DNA of 64,000 nucleotides. Origin: Qipengyuania flava (lineage in GTDB: Bacteria; Pseudomonadota; Alphaproteobacteria; Sphingomonadales; Sphingomonadaceae). The translations under genes and the position numbers were made by a program. The notes beneath the pieces are model-generated. The model ran no database searches and was not told where the DNA came from. It saw only the letters and a program-made list of their open reading frames with translations. Of this stretch, positions 24,706-35,052 are shown piece by piece. The stretch lies in NCBI RefSeq assembly GCF_011762005.1, contig NZ_JAASQU010000004.1, forward strand, positions 124,001 through 188,000, read 5' to 3'. The number at the start of each line of letters is the position of its first letter. Position 1 is the stretch's first letter.

Positions 24706-26358
24706 ATGGCTGAGGCGACGACGGCGGAAAACACCCAGACCGGAATTCTGGGCTGGGTCGAGCGAACGGGCAACAAACTGCCCGATCCGGTGTTCATCTT
24801 TTTCTACCTGATCATCGCGCTGGTGGTGGTTTCGATCGTCGCGTCGCTCTCTAGCGTGTCGGCCTTGCACCCCACCGCTATCGACGAATCGACCGGTTCC
24901 GCGCTGCGGATCGACGCGGTCAGCCTGCTCTCGCCCGAGAACATCCAGCGCCTGTGGGTCGAAATGCCCGCGACGTTCACGCACTTCCACCCGCTGGGCT
25001 ACGTTCTCGTCGTGATGCTCGGCGCGGGAGTGGCGGAACGTTCGGGCTTCTTTGCAGCCGGCATGTCGAAAGCGGTCAAGAGCGCGCCCAAATCGCTGCT
25101 CACCCCCGTGGTCGCCCTGGTGGCGATGCTCGGCAACCATGCCGCCGATGCGGGCTATGTCGTGCTGATCCCGCTTGCCGGCATCCTGTTCGCTGCCGCG
25201 GGGCGCCATCCGCTGGCCGGGATCGCCGCCGCATTTGCCGGCGTCTCGGGCGGTTTCTCGGCCAATATTTCGCCCGGCCAGCTCGATGCGCTGCTGTTCG
25301 GGATCACCGAAGAAGCAGTGGGCGCGAGCGCGCTCGACCCGTTGTGGACCGCCAATATCGCGGGCAACTGGTTCTTCATCAGCGTGATGACCTTCCTGTA
25401 CCTGCCGATCATCTGGTACGTTACCGACAAGATCGTCGAGCCACGGCTTGGCCCGTGGAAGGGCGGCGCGACCGCCGGCGCGCAGGCCGACGACATGAGC
25501 CCCGATCCCACCGAGGAAAGCGGCGCGCTGGCGGCCAAGGGGCTGCGGCATGCCGGCTATGCCGCCCTGTTCGTGATCGCGCTCTGGCTGCTGATGGTTT
25601 TCGCGCCGGGCACGCCGCTGGTCGACGAGGCCGCTTGCGAAGCGGTGCCTGCGGCCGATTGTTCGATCCATACGCAGCTCGCACCGCTCTATCGCAGCCT
25701 CGTCGCCGCCTTCTTCCTGCTCTTCCTGCTGACCGGCTGGGCCTATGGCCGCGCGACCGGCAAGATCGCGTCGCACCGTGACCTGGTCGAGATGATGGCC
25801 GAGAGCATGAAGGACATGGGCTATTACCTCGTGCTGGCCTTCGCCGCCGCGCATTTCGTGGCGATGTTCGGCTGGTCGAACCTCGGCCTTATCAGCGCGG
25901 TGCATGGCGCCGCGGCAATCCAGTCGACCGGCCTTCCGCTGCCGCTGGTGCTCGGCCTGATGGTGCTGTTCACCGGGTTGCTCAACCTGTTCGTGGGCTC
26001 GGCAAGCGCCAAGTGGGCTTTGCTGGCGCCGATCCTCGTGCCGATGCTCATGCTGCTGGGTATCAGCCCGGAGGGCGCGACCGCCGCATACCGCGTCGGA
26101 GACAGCGCAACCAATATCATCACGCCGCTGATGGTCTATTTCCCGCTGATCCTGGTCTTCGCACAACGCTGGCAGAAGGACTTCGGCCTGGGCAGCCTGA
26201 CCGCGATGATGATTCCCTATTCGGTCTGGCTGCTGATCTCGGGCACGGTGCTGATCGTACTGTGGTTCTATCTCGGGGTCCCGCTCGGCCCGGATGCGCC
26301 GGTCGGCTACACGCTGCCGGAGGTCGCCGCACCCACAGCGCCGCCGATCATGAACTGA
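24706..26358 (+). CDS. AbgT-family transporter
   Basis: 550 residues with 11-13 predicted membrane segments. ILGWVERTGNKLPDPVFIFFY is the AbgT N-terminal signature, and SGGFSANISPGQLDALL plus GSASAKWALLAPILVPML match the re-entrant and substrate-site regions of the family. E. coli AbgT takes up p-aminobenzoyl-glutamate; others in the family export sulfonamides. Which direction applies here is not evident. The gene stands alone between tdk (divergent) and rbfA (convergent). Confidence 0.92.
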   Translation: MAEATTAENTQTGILGWVERTGNKLPDPVFIFFYLIIALVVVSIVASLSSVSALHPTAIDESTGSALRIDAVSLLSPENIQRLWVEMPATFTHFHPLGYVLVVMLGAGVAERSGFFAAGMSKAVKSAPKSLLTPVVALVAMLGNHAADAGYVVLIPLAGILFAAAGRHPLAGIAAAFAGVSGGFSANISPGQLDALLFGITEEAVGASALDPLWTANIAGNWFFISVMTFLYLPIIWYVTDKIVEPRLGPWKGGATAGAQADDMSPDPTEESGALAAKGLRHAGYAALFVIALWLLMVFAPGTPLVDEAACEAVPAADCSIHTQLAPLYRSLVAAFFLLFLLTGWAYGRATGKIASHRDLVEMMAESMKDMGYYLVLAFAAAHFVAMFGWSNLGLISAVHGAAAIQSTGLPLPLVLGLMVLFTGLLNLFVGSASAKWALLAPILVPMLMLLGISPEGATAAYRVGDSATNIITPLMVYFPLILVFAQRWQKDFGLGSLTAMMIPYSVWLLISGTVLIVLWFYLGVPLGPDAPVGYTLPEVAAPTAPPIMN

Positions 26359-26365
26359 TCCATGC

Positions 26366-26397
26366 GTTCGTCATTCCCGAGTGCGGGAGTGGCGAAC
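26366..26397. terminator. Stem-loop between convergent AbgT and rbfA genes
   Basis: GTTCGTCATTCCCG, loop AGTG, CGGGAGTGGCGAAC form a 14-bp stem with two G-U pairs. It starts 8 bases after the transporter stop. There is no T-run, so it may be a 3'-end stabiliser or a rho-assisted terminator. Confidence 0.5.
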
Positions 26398-26428
26398 CGC
26401 AGGCGCAACACGCGCGTGCGATGTCAGT

Positions 26429-26830
26429 CTAGTCGTCGGTGTCGTCAAGATCGCGCGCCACCATGGGATCGGACAGCAATTTCTCGATCCGGTCGGCTTC
26501 GTCGAAGCTCTCGTCAGGCTGGAAATTGAGCCGGGGCGCGAACTTGAGACCCAGACGCTGTGCGACCTCCTTCTGGAAAAAGGCGGTGTTGGTCCGCAGC
26601 GCCTTGAGCACCACGCTTTCGTCCTCGCCCAGCAGCGGTTTCACATAGGCCTTGGCGTTGCGCAGGTCGGGCGTCATGCGCACTTCGGTGACGGCAATGT
26701 TCGATGCGGACAGCACTTCGTCATGCGCTTCGCCGCGTGCCAGCAGTTCGGACAGGATATGCCGGACTCGCTCGCCCACCTTTAGGACGCGGACCGATTG
26801 CTGCTCGGGAGTGGACTGGTTGCGGGCCAT
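26429..26830 (-). CDS. rbfA: Ribosome-binding factor A
   Basis: 133 residues. [39 protein letters not shown] and [28 protein letters not shown] are the RbfA KH-like fold signatures. It binds the immature 30S subunit and promotes 16S 5'-end maturation. An acidic tail (DLDDTDD) ends the protein. The ATG at 26830 overlaps the DUF1697 stop by one base (TGATG), so it is co-translated with it. Confidence 0.96.
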   Translation of the reverse strand: MARNQSTPEQQSVRVLKVGERVRHILSELLARGEAHDEVLSASNIAVTEVRMTPDLRNAKAYVKPLLGEDESVVLKALRTNTAFFQKEVAQRLGLKFAPRLNFQPDESFDEADRIEKLLSDPMVARDLDDTDD

Positions 26831-27372
26831 CAGGCGAAATCTTCCATCTTTGCGAGAATGCGTTTGAGCGAGGTCATGTTGCGTGCCGTGCCCCGGCAAC
26901 CGAGGCGCTTTTCGATGAAGCGACCTGTGATATCGGAAACACCGACACCGTGCACATAGTCCAGATAGAGCACGCGGTCACCCAAAGCGAGCCGCTCCGC
27001 CCCGCGATCCCGATGCGCCTGACGCAGGGCTTCGAACCCGCCGGCGACGGGTTGCCGTGCCAGGAAGATGGTGTGCACCATCTTGTCCGAGCCTTCCCCG
27101 TGAAACGGATTGTCCTCGATAGCCGAGCGAACCTCGTCGACCGAGCGAACCACCACGAAGCCGGTAATGCCGAATTCTGCCTCGACGAATGCTGCAAGGT
27201 CATCGGCAAGCGTCTGCTCGTCTTCGTCGCTCGACATGATCACATTGCCGCTCGCGGCGACCGTTTCGACCGCGCCGAAGCCACGCGCGCTCAGTTTCTC
27301 ACGCAAATCCGCCATCTTGATGCGGTTGCCGCCGATATTGATGCTGCCGAGCAGGGCCAGGCGTGTCGTCAT
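26830..27372 (-). CDS. DUF1697 family protein
   Basis: 180 residues: [23 protein letters not shown] and [17 protein letters not shown] are typical for the DUF1697 fold (two ferredoxin-like halves). The family has structures but no assigned activity. It lies between rbfA and the thioesterase pair in the infB operon, overlapping rbfA by 1 base and the thioesterase by 4 bases (ATGA), so it is expressed with translation factors. Confidence 0.85.
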   Translation of the reverse strand: MTTRLALLGSINIGGNRIKMADLREKLSARGFGAVETVAASGNVIMSSDEDEQTLADDLAAFVEAEFGITGFVVVRSVDEVRSAIEDNPFHGEGSDKMVHTIFLARQPVAGGFEALRQAHRDRGAERLALGDRVLYLDYVHGVGVSDITGRFIEKRLGCRGTARNMTSLKRILAKMEDFA

Positions 27373-27791
27373 TCCCCGCTGCCGGCCCCACTGCCGGGTC
27401 GCGGCGTCGGGATCGCAGTGCTTGTCGACCGCGCGAGCAGCTTGCCCGATTCGTCGAACAATTCTCCCTCGAGGAAGATGACCTTGCGCCCGCGGCGTAC
27501 CACCCGGCCCTTGCCGATGACCGGACCGGCCATCACCGGCTTGAGCAGGCTCATCGATATCTCGAGATTGAGCGGGGCTTCGGCCTGGTCGGTCGCATAG
27601 ACATGCGCCCAGCCCATCACCTCGTCGAGGAAACCGGCAACCAATCCGCCCTGCACGCTGCCGCGCGGGGTGATGAAACTGTCGGGCGCGCGAAACCGCA
27701 GGGTGATCTCCTCGCGATCCTTGTCGAAATGTTCGAACTCGACACCCATCAGGTGCGCGTGCGGAGCGCTGAGGATCGCATTGTCCGACAT
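27369..27791 (-). CDS. PaaI-type acyl-CoA thioesterase A
   Basis: 140 residues, hotdog fold. The segment TPRGSVQGGLVAGFLDEVMGW contains the family helix with the G-G-x4-D-x3-G active-site pattern. Many PaaI/YdiI relatives hydrolyse aryl- or acyl-CoA esters. The ATG at 27791 is preferred to a TTG one codon earlier, because it makes a TGATG one-base overlap with the upstream paralogue. It is one of a tandem pair with the next gene. Confidence 0.85.
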   Translation of the reverse strand: MSDNAILSAPHAHLMGVEFEHFDKDREEITLRFRAPDSFITPRGSVQGGLVAGFLDEVMGWAHVYATDQAEAPLNLEISMSLLKPVMAGPVIGKGRVVRRGRKVIFLEGELFDESGKLLARSTSTAIPTPRPGSGAGSGE

Positions 27792-28222
27792 CAATCGCCT
27801 TTCTCGGGCAGTGGCGTGGGAATGGCGCTCGAGGTCGCGCGCGCCAGCAGATTGCCATCCATGTCGAACAACTCGCCCTCGAGGAAAGCGACCCGCTTAC
27901 CCAGCTTGAGCACCCGCCCCTTCGCGGTGACGGTTTCCATCGGAACCATGCGCAAATAGGTGAGGTTCATGTCGAGATTGAGCGGGAGACGCTGCTCGGA
28001 CGCACCGAAGCGTGCTTCGGTAACGGCCAGCAGTGCCCCGCCCATGACTTCGTCGAGGAAGCCGGCGATCAGCCCGCCCTGCACCGCGCCGCGCGGGCTC
28101 GCGAAGCTCGGCGGCGGGGTATAACGCGTGGTCAGTTCGCCCCGGTCGGCGTCGAAAGAGACGAAGTCGCTCGCCATCAGTTCGGATGATGGCGAACGCC
28201 TGCGTTCGTGGATTTTCGCCAT
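27791..28222 (-). CDS. PaaI-type acyl-CoA thioesterase B (tandem paralogue)
   Basis: 143 residues, hotdog fold, with SPRGAVQGGLIAGFLDEVMGGALL closely matching thioesterase A, and a shared C-terminal pattern FLEGELFD-x-GNLLARATS. The two genes clearly arose by duplication. They sit between infB and the DUF1697-rbfA pair. The substrate is unknown. Confidence 0.85.
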   Translation of the reverse strand: MAKIHERRRSPSSELMASDFVSFDADRGELTTRYTPPPSFASPRGAVQGGLIAGFLDEVMGGALLAVTEARFGASEQRLPLNLDMNLTYLRMVPMETVTAKGRVLKLGKRVAFLEGELFDMDGNLLARATSSAIPTPLPEKGD

Positions 28223-28239
28223 GCGTCCTCAGCCCCCGG

Positions 28240-30771
28240 TCAAAGCGTGCGTTCGCGCTCCTCGACCTCGAAGACTTCGAGCTGATCACCCGCCTTGATG
28301 TCGTTCGTATCGGCCAGGACCACACCGCATTCGAGGCCCGCACGGACTTCGTCGACATCGTCCTTGAAGCGGCGCAGCGAGGCGATGGTCGTCGCCGAAA
28401 CGATGACATCGTCGCGCGTGAGACGAGCGTGCAGACCCTTGCGGATGACGCCTTCCTCGACCAGCAGACCGGCGGCCTTGTCCTTCTTGCCCGAACGGAA
28501 CACTTCCTTAACCGCGGCACGACCAACGACGTTCTCGATCCGCTCCGGACCCAGTTCGCCCGCCATCTCCTTGGCGATCTCTTCGGTCAGGTGGTAGATG
28601 ACGTCGTAATACTTCATCTCCACGCCGTCGCGCTTCACCAGTTCGCGCGCCTTCGCATTCGGACGCACGTTGAAGCCGATGATCGGGGCGTTCGAAGCCG
28701 ACGCCAGCGTGACATCGCTTTCGGTGATCGCACCCACGCCTGCATGCAGCACGCGAACCTTGATCTCGTCGTTCGAGAGGTTGTGCAGCGCCGTGTTGAT
28801 CGCTTCGACCGAGCCCTGCACGTCGGCTTTCACCAGTACCGGGAATTCGATCACGTTCGACGCGAGATTGTTGAACATCGTGTCGAAGCTGGTCGGGGCG
28901 AGCGCAGTGCGCTTTTCGGTTGCCTTTTCCTGACGATATTCGGCAACTTCGCGGGCACGCTGTTCGTTCTCGACCACGGTGAGCACGTCGCCCGCCGAAG
29001 GGACGCCGCCCAGACCGAGGACCTCGACCGGCATCGAAGGGCCGGCTTTCTTGATCTGCTTGCCCTGATCGTTGACGATCGCACGGACACGGCCGCTCTG
29101 CGTACCGGCAACAAAGGTGTTGCCGCGCTCGAGCGTACCACGCGTGACGAGCACGGTTGCCACCGGACCGCGGCCCTTGTCGAGCTGCGCCTCGATGACC
29201 GTCGCTTCCGCCATGCGGTCGGGATTGGCCTTCAGTTCGAGCAGTTCGGCCTGCAGGCTGATCGCGTTGAGCAGTTCGTCGAGACCGGTCTTCTCCTTGG
29301 CCGAGATTTCGACATCCTGCACGTCGCCCGACATCTTCTCGACGATGACTTCATGCTCGAGCAGGCGGTTGCGGATGTTGTCCGGGTTGGCTTCGGGCTT
29401 GTCCATCTTGTTGATCGCCACGATCATCGGGACGCCCGCAGCCTTGGTGTGATTGATGGCCTCGATCGTCTGCGGCATGATGCCGTCATCGGCGGCCACC
29501 ACCAGCACGACGATGTCGGTGATGTTGGCGCCGCGCTGGCGCATCTGCGTGAAGGCAGCGTGGCCCGGCGTGTCGAGGAAGGTGACGAGATCGCCGCTCT
29601 TGGTCTTCACCTGGTAGCTGCCAATGTGCTGGGTGATACCGCCGGCTTCGCCCTTCACCACATTCGCCCCGCGCAGGGCGTCGAGCAGGCTGGTCTTGCC
29701 GTGGTCGACATGGCCCATGATGGTGACGACCGGGGGACGCGGCTTGAGCGTTTCCTCGGGATCGACATCGCCTTCGTTCTGGATATCGACATCGGCTTCG
29801 GAAACTTTCTCGATCCGGTGGCCGAACTGTTCGACGAGCAGTTCCGCCGTGTCCTGGTCGATCGTCTGGTTGACGGTCACCATCATGTCGAGATTGAACA
29901 GTTCCTTGACGAGATCGGCCCCCTTCTCGCCCATCCGCTTGGCCAGTTCGCCAACCGTGATCGCCTCGGGAACGACGACGTCGCGCACCTGCTTCTCACG
30001 CGGTTTGCTCGAACCGCCACCCTGCATGCGGCGTTCCTTCTCGCGCGCCCGCTTGAGCGCAGCGAGACTGCGGGCACGACGGCCCTCGTCCTCGTTGAGC
30101 GCCTTCTTGACGGACAGCTTGCCACCGCGGCGCTTGTCGACCTTCTCGGCCGCACGCGCGGGCTTTTCTTCCTTCTTCTTGCGCTCGGGCTTCTTGGGCT
30201 CGGGGCGCGCGACCGGGGTGAAGCGGCGCGGCGCCGGCGCGGGCGTAGCGCTCGACGTGGCGGGCGTTTCCGCAGCTTCGTCGGCCGCCTTGGCGGTCTC
30301 GGCTTCGGCCGGCGCTTCAGCCGGCTTCTTCGCGTCTTCGGCAGCCTGCTTGGCCGCTTCCTGCTCGGCCTGGCGCTTTTCTTCCGCGCGGCGCTTCTCG
30401 TCCTCGGCAGCCTGCTTGGCCTGCTGCTCTTCGCGCTTGCGCGCTTCTTCGGCCAGCCGCAGCCGTTCCTCTTCGGCTTCGCGCTGCAGGCGCGCCACGC
30501 GCTCCTGCGGGGTTTCCCCGGCGGGGGCGGCGCTCTTCTTGGGCGCCGGCTTCTCGGCCACGGGAGCGGGTGCCGGTGCCGGAGCAGGGGCAGGTGCCGG
30601 CGGCGGGGGCGGCGGTGCGGCTTCCCCGGGCTTCACGAGCTTGCGGCGGCGCTTCACCTCGACCGCCACCTTATTGGTGCGGCCGTGGCTGAAGGTCTGC
30701 TTGACCTCGCCCGGCTGCGCACCCTTGAGGCTCAGCGGCTTGCGGGCTGGTTTCTTGTCGTCGTCGCTCAT
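28240..30771 (-). CDS. infB: Translation initiation factor IF-2
   Basis: 843 residues. The first ~250 residues are an alternating low-complexity region rich in Pro, Ala, Glu and Lys (for example [14 protein letters not shown] and [15 protein letters not shown]), as in other alphaproteobacterial IF-2. An IF2-N domain ([20 protein letters not shown]) and the GTPase domain follow: G1 [16 protein letters not shown]2-G3 DTPGHAAF, and NKMD. It brings fMet-tRNA to the 30S subunit. It follows ylxR by 36 bases. Confidence 0.97.
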   Translation of the reverse strand: MSDDDKKPARKPLSLKGAQPGEVKQTFSHGRTNKVAVEVKRRRKLVKPGEAAPPPPPPAPAPAPAPAPAPVAEKPAPKKSAAPAGETPQERVARLQREAEEERLRLAEEARKREEQQAKQAAEDEKRRAEEKRQAEQEAAKQAAEDAKKPAEAPAEAETAKAADEAAETPATSSATPAPAPRRFTPVARPEPKKPERKKKEEKPARAAEKVDKRRGGKLSVKKALNEDEGRRARSLAALKRAREKERRMQGGGSSKPREKQVRDVVVPEAITVGELAKRMGEKGADLVKELFNLDMMVTVNQTIDQDTAELLVEQFGHRIEKVSEADVDIQNEGDVDPEETLKPRPPVVTIMGHVDHGKTSLLDALRGANVVKGEAGGITQHIGSYQVKTKSGDLVTFLDTPGHAAFTQMRQRGANITDIVVLVVAADDGIMPQTIEAINHTKAAGVPMIVAINKMDKPEANPDNIRNRLLEHEVIVEKMSGDVQDVEISAKEKTGLDELLNAISLQAELLELKANPDRMAEATVIEAQLDKGRGPVATVLVTRGTLERGNTFVAGTQSGRVRAIVNDQGKQIKKAGPSMPVEVLGLGGVPSAGDVLTVVENEQRAREVAEYRQEKATEKRTALAPTSFDTMFNNLASNVIEFPVLVKADVQGSVEAINTALHNLSNDEIKVRVLHAGVGAITESDVTLASASNAPIIGFNVRPNAKARELVKRDGVEMKYYDVIYHLTEEIAKEMAGELGPERIENVVGRAAVKEVFRSGKKDKAAGLLVEEGVIRKGLHARLTRDDVIVSATTIASLRRFKDDVDEVRAGLECGVVLADTNDIKAGDQLEVFEVEERERTL

Positions 30772-30807
30772 TCTTGCTCGTTTCTCTTCTTCGTATCGTT
30801 CAATTCG

Positions 30808-31521
30808 TCATTCGGCGCGCGCGGAAGCGCGCCCATCCGCGGCGGGCAGGTCATGCCCCAGATAGTGCATGAGACGCGTGAGGGGTTTCAGTACCCTCGC
30901 GGCTGCAGCATCATCGGCCAGCGCCAGATGGACGACGTTGTCGCGGCCCAATGCCACAGACAAAGCGTTCCGGTCCAGAGGCAGTTCAAGTCCGCGCTCA
31001 CCCGAACCTTCCGCCTCGCGTCCCACACGCCACGCCTGATCGAGCTTCTTGCGCCCGTCTTCGCTGGCGTCACTGGCGTGCAGCAGCAGCGCCACCGCAC
31101 CGCCACGCGCCGCCTCGGCGATGCGTTGGGTACCCAAGATAAGCGCTCCGACGCGCATTTCGAGCCCCAGCCGGTCAAGAAAGACACGCGTCAGCGCATC
31201 CTCGACCATTTGCGGCAGCGTATCGGGCAGATCCAAATCGCCCGTCTTGAAGGCGCGCGACAGCGCCCCTTTCAATTTCCCCGAGGCAAGCGCCTCCTCG
31301 AGCCCGGCCCGCGAGGCACCGATCCAGGCGCCCCGCCCGGGGGCCTTTTCCTGTGCATCGGGCAGCACGAGACCCGCAGGCGAGACGGCGAGCCGCACGA
31401 GCGATTCGCGCGGCCCGGTCTCACCCGAAAGAATGCAGCGCCGCTCGGGCTCGGAAGCTTTCCGTGCCTTGGGCGTACCAGCGATGTCGGACGTCAGGCG
31501 CTCATTGGGTGGAGTCCGCAT
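30808..31521 (-). CDS. YlxR-like RNA-binding protein fused to an L7Ae-like domain (DUF448)
   Basis: 237 residues. [21 protein letters not shown] is the DUF448/YlxR core with the Cys and the RxxLxR basic pattern, and GRGAWI is also conserved. The second half with [31 protein letters not shown] resembles ribosomal L7Ae/L30e folds. The ATG at 31521 overlaps the nusA end by 20 bases; an ATG 33 bases further upstream is possible. This nusA-ylxR-infB order is the standard one. Confidence 0.88.
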   Translation of the reverse strand: MRTPPNERLTSDIAGTPKARKASEPERRCILSGETGPRESLVRLAVSPAGLVLPDAQEKAPGRGAWIGASRAGLEEALASGKLKGALSRAFKTGDLDLPDTLPQMVEDALTRVFLDRLGLEMRVGALILGTQRIAEAARGGAVALLLHASDASEDGRKKLDQAWRVGREAEGSGERGLELPLDRNALSVALGRDNVVHLALADDAAAARVLKPLTRLMHYLGHDLPAADGRASARAE

Positions 31522-33163
31522 CGGCGGCCTCCTGCGTGTCGGCAGCCGCGGCAACGGCCGGGGCTTCCTTTTCGTCGTCGAACCAGTGTGCGCGGGCAGC
31601 CATGATGATCTCGTTGCCCTGCTCTTCGCTCAGCCCGTACTCGCCCAGCACGCCGCCCTTGTCCTGCTCGCGGACCGAGGGGCGCCGCATCGGCGGGCCA
31701 TCGGCATTGTTGCGGCGGCGCGGGGCTTCGCGCTTCTTCTGGATGAGTTCGTCGGTTGCGAGATCGGCCAGATCGTCGAGCGTCTTGATGCCCGCCTTGC
31801 CCAGCGTGACCAGCATGGCCTCGGTGAGGTGCGGCAATTCGGCAAGGTCGTCCTCGACGCCGAGTTCGCGGCGCGCTTCGCGATGCGCGGCTTCCTGCCG
31901 GTCGATCGCTTCCTGGGCACGGCTCTGAAGCTCTTCCGCCAGTTCCTCGTCGAAGCCTTCGATGGCAGCAAGCTCTTCGAGCTCGACATAGGCGACTTCC
32001 TCGAGCTCGGCGAAGCCTTCGGCGACCAGCAACTGCGACAGCGTTTCGTCGACGTCGAGCTCTTCCTCGAACATCTTGGAGCGCTCGGCGAATTCCTTCT
32101 GGCGCTTCTCCGAGGCTTCTTCCTCGGTCATAATGTCGATCTGGTTGCCGGTAAGCTGGCTCGCGAGGCGCACGTTCTGGCCGCGGCGGCCGATGGCAAG
32201 CGAGAGCTGGTCGTCGGGAACGACCACTTCGATCCGGCCTTCTTCCTCGTCGAGCACGACGCGCGCGACAGTGGCCGGCTGGAGGGCGTTCACGATGAAG
32301 GTCGCGCCGTCATCCGACCAGGGAATGATGTCGATCTTCTCGCCCTGCAGTTCCTGCACGACCGCCTGGACACGGCTGCCCTTCATGCCGACGCAGGCGC
32401 CGACGGGATCGATGCTGCTGTCGTGACTGATCACGCCGATCTTGGCGCGGCTGCCCGGATCGCGGGCGGCGGCCTTGATCTCGATGATGCCATCGTAGAT
32501 TTCGGGCACTTCCTGCGCAAACAGCTTCTTCATGAAATCGGGATGCGCGCGGCTGAGGAAGATCTGCGGACCACGGTTGTTGCGTTCGACCTTGGTGATC
32601 AGCGCACGGACGCGCTCGCCGACACGCGCGGCTTCGCGCGGGATCTGCTGGTCGCGGCGGATAACGCCTTCGGCGCGGCCGAGATTGACGATCACATGGC
32701 CGAATTCGACCGACTTGATCACGCCGGTGATGACTTCGCCCGCGCGATCCTTGAACTCCTCGTACTGACGCTCGCGTTCGGCATCGCGGACTTTCTGGAA
32801 GATCACCTGCTTCGCGCTCTGAGCGTCGATGCGGCCGAGGTCGACCGGCGGCAGCGGATCGACGATGAAGTCGCCGATCTTGGCGTCGTCCTGGAGTTTC
32901 TGCGCGGCCTTAAGATCGACCTGCTTGAAATAGTCCTCGACCTCCTCGACGACCTCGACCACGCGCCACAGGCGCAGGTCGCCGGTCTGCGGGTCCAGCT
33001 TGGCGCGGATGTCGTTTTCCGCACCGTAACGGTTGCGGGCAGATTTCTGGATCGCTTCTTCCATCGCTTCGATGACGATCGCCTTGTCGATCATCTTTTC
33101 CGAAGCGACCGAGTTGGCGATCGCGAGGAGTTCAGCCTTGTTGGCGGAAATGGCACTGGCCAT
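31502..33163 (-). CDS. nusA: Transcription termination/antitermination protein NusA
   Basis: 553 residues. NusA-N ([20 protein letters not shown]), an S1 domain ([22 protein letters not shown]), two KH domains ([20 protein letters not shown] and [19 protein letters not shown]) and a C-terminal acidic helical region are all present. It binds RNA polymerase and RNA at pauses and in antitermination. It overlaps rimP by 1 base (TGATG). The last 35 residues are Ala/Asp-rich. Confidence 0.97.
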   Translation of the reverse strand: MASAISANKAELLAIANSVASEKMIDKAIVIEAMEEAIQKSARNRYGAENDIRAKLDPQTGDLRLWRVVEVVEEVEDYFKQVDLKAAQKLQDDAKIGDFIVDPLPPVDLGRIDAQSAKQVIFQKVRDAERERQYEEFKDRAGEVITGVIKSVEFGHVIVNLGRAEGVIRRDQQIPREAARVGERVRALITKVERNNRGPQIFLSRAHPDFMKKLFAQEVPEIYDGIIEIKAAARDPGSRAKIGVISHDSSIDPVGACVGMKGSRVQAVVQELQGEKIDIIPWSDDGATFIVNALQPATVARVVLDEEEGRIEVVVPDDQLSLAIGRRGQNVRLASQLTGNQIDIMTEEEASEKRQKEFAERSKMFEEELDVDETLSQLLVAEGFAELEEVAYVELEELAAIEGFDEELAEELQSRAQEAIDRQEAAHREARRELGVEDDLAELPHLTEAMLVTLGKAGIKTLDDLADLATDELIQKKREAPRRRNNADGPPMRRPSVREQDKGGVLGEYGLSEEQGNEIIMAARAHWFDDEKEAPAVAAAADTQEAADADSTQ

Positions 33164-33741
33164 CAGTCGTCTGCCTTTTCTTCGTCAGGAATGTCGGGAG
33201 TTTCGACGATTTCGTCGGCGCCACTCGTATCGAGCGGCTGGGTGGCGGCAATCAGCTCGTCGGTCAAGACGAGCTTCGCCGAATGGATCTGGTCGCGCGG
33301 GACGGTTACATCGCCCGCCTTGCGATCCTCGATGGTCACCGCATCGCCTTCGATACCCTTCAGGATACCACGCAAATTGCGCTGGCCATCATAGCCCTTG
33401 GCCATCGAGACCTTGGCTTCGTGCCCCGCCCAGTCGGCGAAATCCTTCGCGCGGGTCAGCGGACGATCGATGCCCGGGCTGGACACTTCGAGGTGATAGG
33501 CGCCGTCGATCAGCACTTCGCCCTGCTCCTCGAGCGCGTCCATGCGGTCGGACACGCGGCGGCTGAGCGCGGCACATTGTTCGATCACGAGCTGACCGGT
33601 GGCGGGATCCTCGGCCATGATCTGCAGCGCCTCGCCACCGTCGCCGGCTTCGGAAGGCATCATCTTGACGCGCACAAGCTCGAAGCCGAGCGCCTTCGCC
33701 TCGGGTTCGATCACTTCGGTCAAGCGGTCCAGATCGGCCAT
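33163..33741 (-). CDS. rimP: Ribosome maturation factor RimP
   Basis: 192 residues. GFELVRVKMMPS, TIEQC-like VIEQCAALSRRVSDRMD and YHLEVSSPGIDRPLTRAKDF are the RimP signatures (the SSPGxDRPL motif is diagnostic). It acts in 30S assembly. It is the first gene of the rimP-nusA-ylxR-infB operon. The region from 33742 to 33930 upstream should hold the promoter; I see no clear consensus in it. Confidence 0.97.
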   Translation of the reverse strand: MADLDRLTEVIEPEAKALGFELVRVKMMPSEAGDGGEALQIMAEDPATGQLVIEQCAALSRRVSDRMDALEEQGEVLIDGAYHLEVSSPGIDRPLTRAKDFADWAGHEAKVSMAKGYDGQRNLRGILKGIEGDAVTIEDRKAGDVTVPRDQIHSAKLVLTDELIAATQPLDTSGADEIVETPDIPDEEKADD

Positions 33742-33930
33742 TCAATCTCCAAATACACATCCGATGCGACAATGCGGTGGCTGCAGGCGTTTGCGGCCGG
33801 CCCCTCGCGGCGCCAGCCCCTTCAGTGTCGCGACAATGTCGGGATGCAGGGCAGATAGGCGCGAGTCCCGCAAAAAGCAAGCGCGAAGCGAGGCGATGCG
33901 CAGGCGCGGTCGTAACCGCCCGCGCGCCGC

Positions 33931-34953
33931 TCAATCGCCGTCGGTCAGCCCGTGTTTCTTGATACAGTGTCGCAGCTGGTCGTAGCTCAGCCCCAGCGCC
34001 TTGGCGGTCTGGCGCTGGTTCCAGCGGTGCTTGCCCAAGGCATGCTCGACGATCGCCCGTTCATGCGCGTCCACGGCCGACCGCAGATCGTCCACAGTTT
34101 CGAAATCGGGTGTCGTGGCCGGTTGCGCCTGCCTTGGCTCGGCGGCCTTCGGGCTGGGCTTCACCGGATCGAGCGGTTTCCACGGACTGTCGAAAGGATC
34201 GAAAACGACATGGCCGATCGGCTGGCCCCAGTCGTCCCAGCGGTAGATAGCGCGTTCGACCACATTGCGCAGCTCGCGCACATTCCCCGGCCAGGGGTGC
34301 GTTTCGAGTTCCTGCGCGACATGGCCGGCGAAGCCCGGCCAGCCTTCCCAGCCGAGTTCGGCGGCCATCCGGCGCCCGAAATAATCCGCCAGCACACCGA
34401 TATCACCCTCGCGCACGCGCAAGGGCGGCAGCGTGATGACCTCGAAACTGAGCCGGTCGAGCAGGTCGGCGCGAAACTCGCCGCGCTCCGCCTTGCCGGG
34501 CAGGTCCTCATTGGTCGCGGCAACGATCCGGACATCGACCCGCACGGGCCTGCTCGAACCGATCCGGGTAATCTCGCCATATTCGACCGCGCGCAGCAGT
34601 CGTTCCTGCGCGCCCATCGACAATGTGCCCAGTTCGTCGAGAAATAGCGTACCCTTGTCGGCTTCCTCGAACCGCCCGACGCGCGCCTTAGTAGCACCGG
34701 TGAAGGCACCCGCTTCGTGGCCGAACAGCTCCGCTTCGATCAGCGTCTCCGGCAGCGCGGCGCAGTTCATCACGACCAGCGGCTCGTCCCAACGGGTGGA
34801 AAGGCGATGCAGACGTTCGGCAATCAGTTCCTTGCCCGTTCCGCGCTCGCCGATGACCAGCACGGGACGCCGCATCGGCGCCGCCCGACTGGCCCGCTCG
34901 ACCGCGTCGAGGAAAGCGCCCGACTGGCCGATAAACTGATTTTCCCGCTCCAT
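33931..34953 (-). CDS. pspF: Sigma-54-dependent activator PspF
   Basis: 340 residues with no N-terminal receiver or sensor domain. The AAA+ domain starts near residue 5: Walker A GERGTGKE (35-42), the sigma-54-contacting GAFTGA loop (82-87) and Walker B LFLDELG (103-109). A Fis-type helix-turn-helix ends the protein (RQTAKALGLSYDQLRHCIKK). This is the layout of PspF, which activates the psp operon unless held by PspA. The ATG at 34953 is divergent from the psp operon; the long in-frame extension upstream is not coding. Confidence 0.95.
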   Translation of the reverse strand: MERENQFIGQSGAFLDAVERASRAAPMRRPVLVIGERGTGKELIAERLHRLSTRWDEPLVVMNCAALPETLIEAELFGHEAGAFTGATKARVGRFEEADKGTLFLDELGTLSMGAQERLLRAVEYGEITRIGSSRPVRVDVRIVAATNEDLPGKAERGEFRADLLDRLSFEVITLPPLRVREGDIGVLADYFGRRMAAELGWEGWPGFAGHVAQELETHPWPGNVRELRNVVERAIYRWDDWGQPIGHVVFDPFDSPWKPLDPVKPSPKAAEPRQAQPATTPDFETVDDLRSAVDAHERAIVEHALGKHRWNQRQTAKALGLSYDQLRHCIKKHGLTDGD

Positions 34954-34989
34954 TGCCAAGAGATAGGAATTTTTCCCGATACTTGGCAA
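34953..34989. promoter_or_regulatory. Inverted repeat at the pspF start, candidate PspF or autoregulatory site
   Basis: TTGCCAAG at 34953-34960 and its exact complement CTTGGCAA at 34982-34989 lie just upstream of pspF and about 65-100 bases before the sigma-54 promoter of the psp operon. PspF activates through upstream sites at about that distance, so this is a reasonable enhancer candidate. The first base coincides with the pspF start codon, which would also allow autorepression. Not a known consensus match. Confidence 0.4.
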
Positions 34990-35052
34990 GAAAAACCAAC
35001 GCGTGGACGGGCAGAATGTGAGGAAGCGACGGTTTTCCGCGGTTTCGAAGGT

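Noticed and set aside
30270..30680. Apparent tandem repeats in the PAPAPA/EEQQAK region
   Set aside because: They are the normal low-complexity N-terminal part of IF-2, not a DNA repeat or CRISPR.
28186..31605. A very long open frame (over 1100 codons) on the plus strand across infB
   Set aside because: It is antisense to infB and ylxR; the GC-rich third codon positions of the real genes on the minus strand keep this frame open. Its translation has no recognisable domain and reads like the complement.
31049..33394. 781-codon open frame on the plus strand over nusA
   Set aside because: Same antisense effect; nusA on the other strand is unmistakable.
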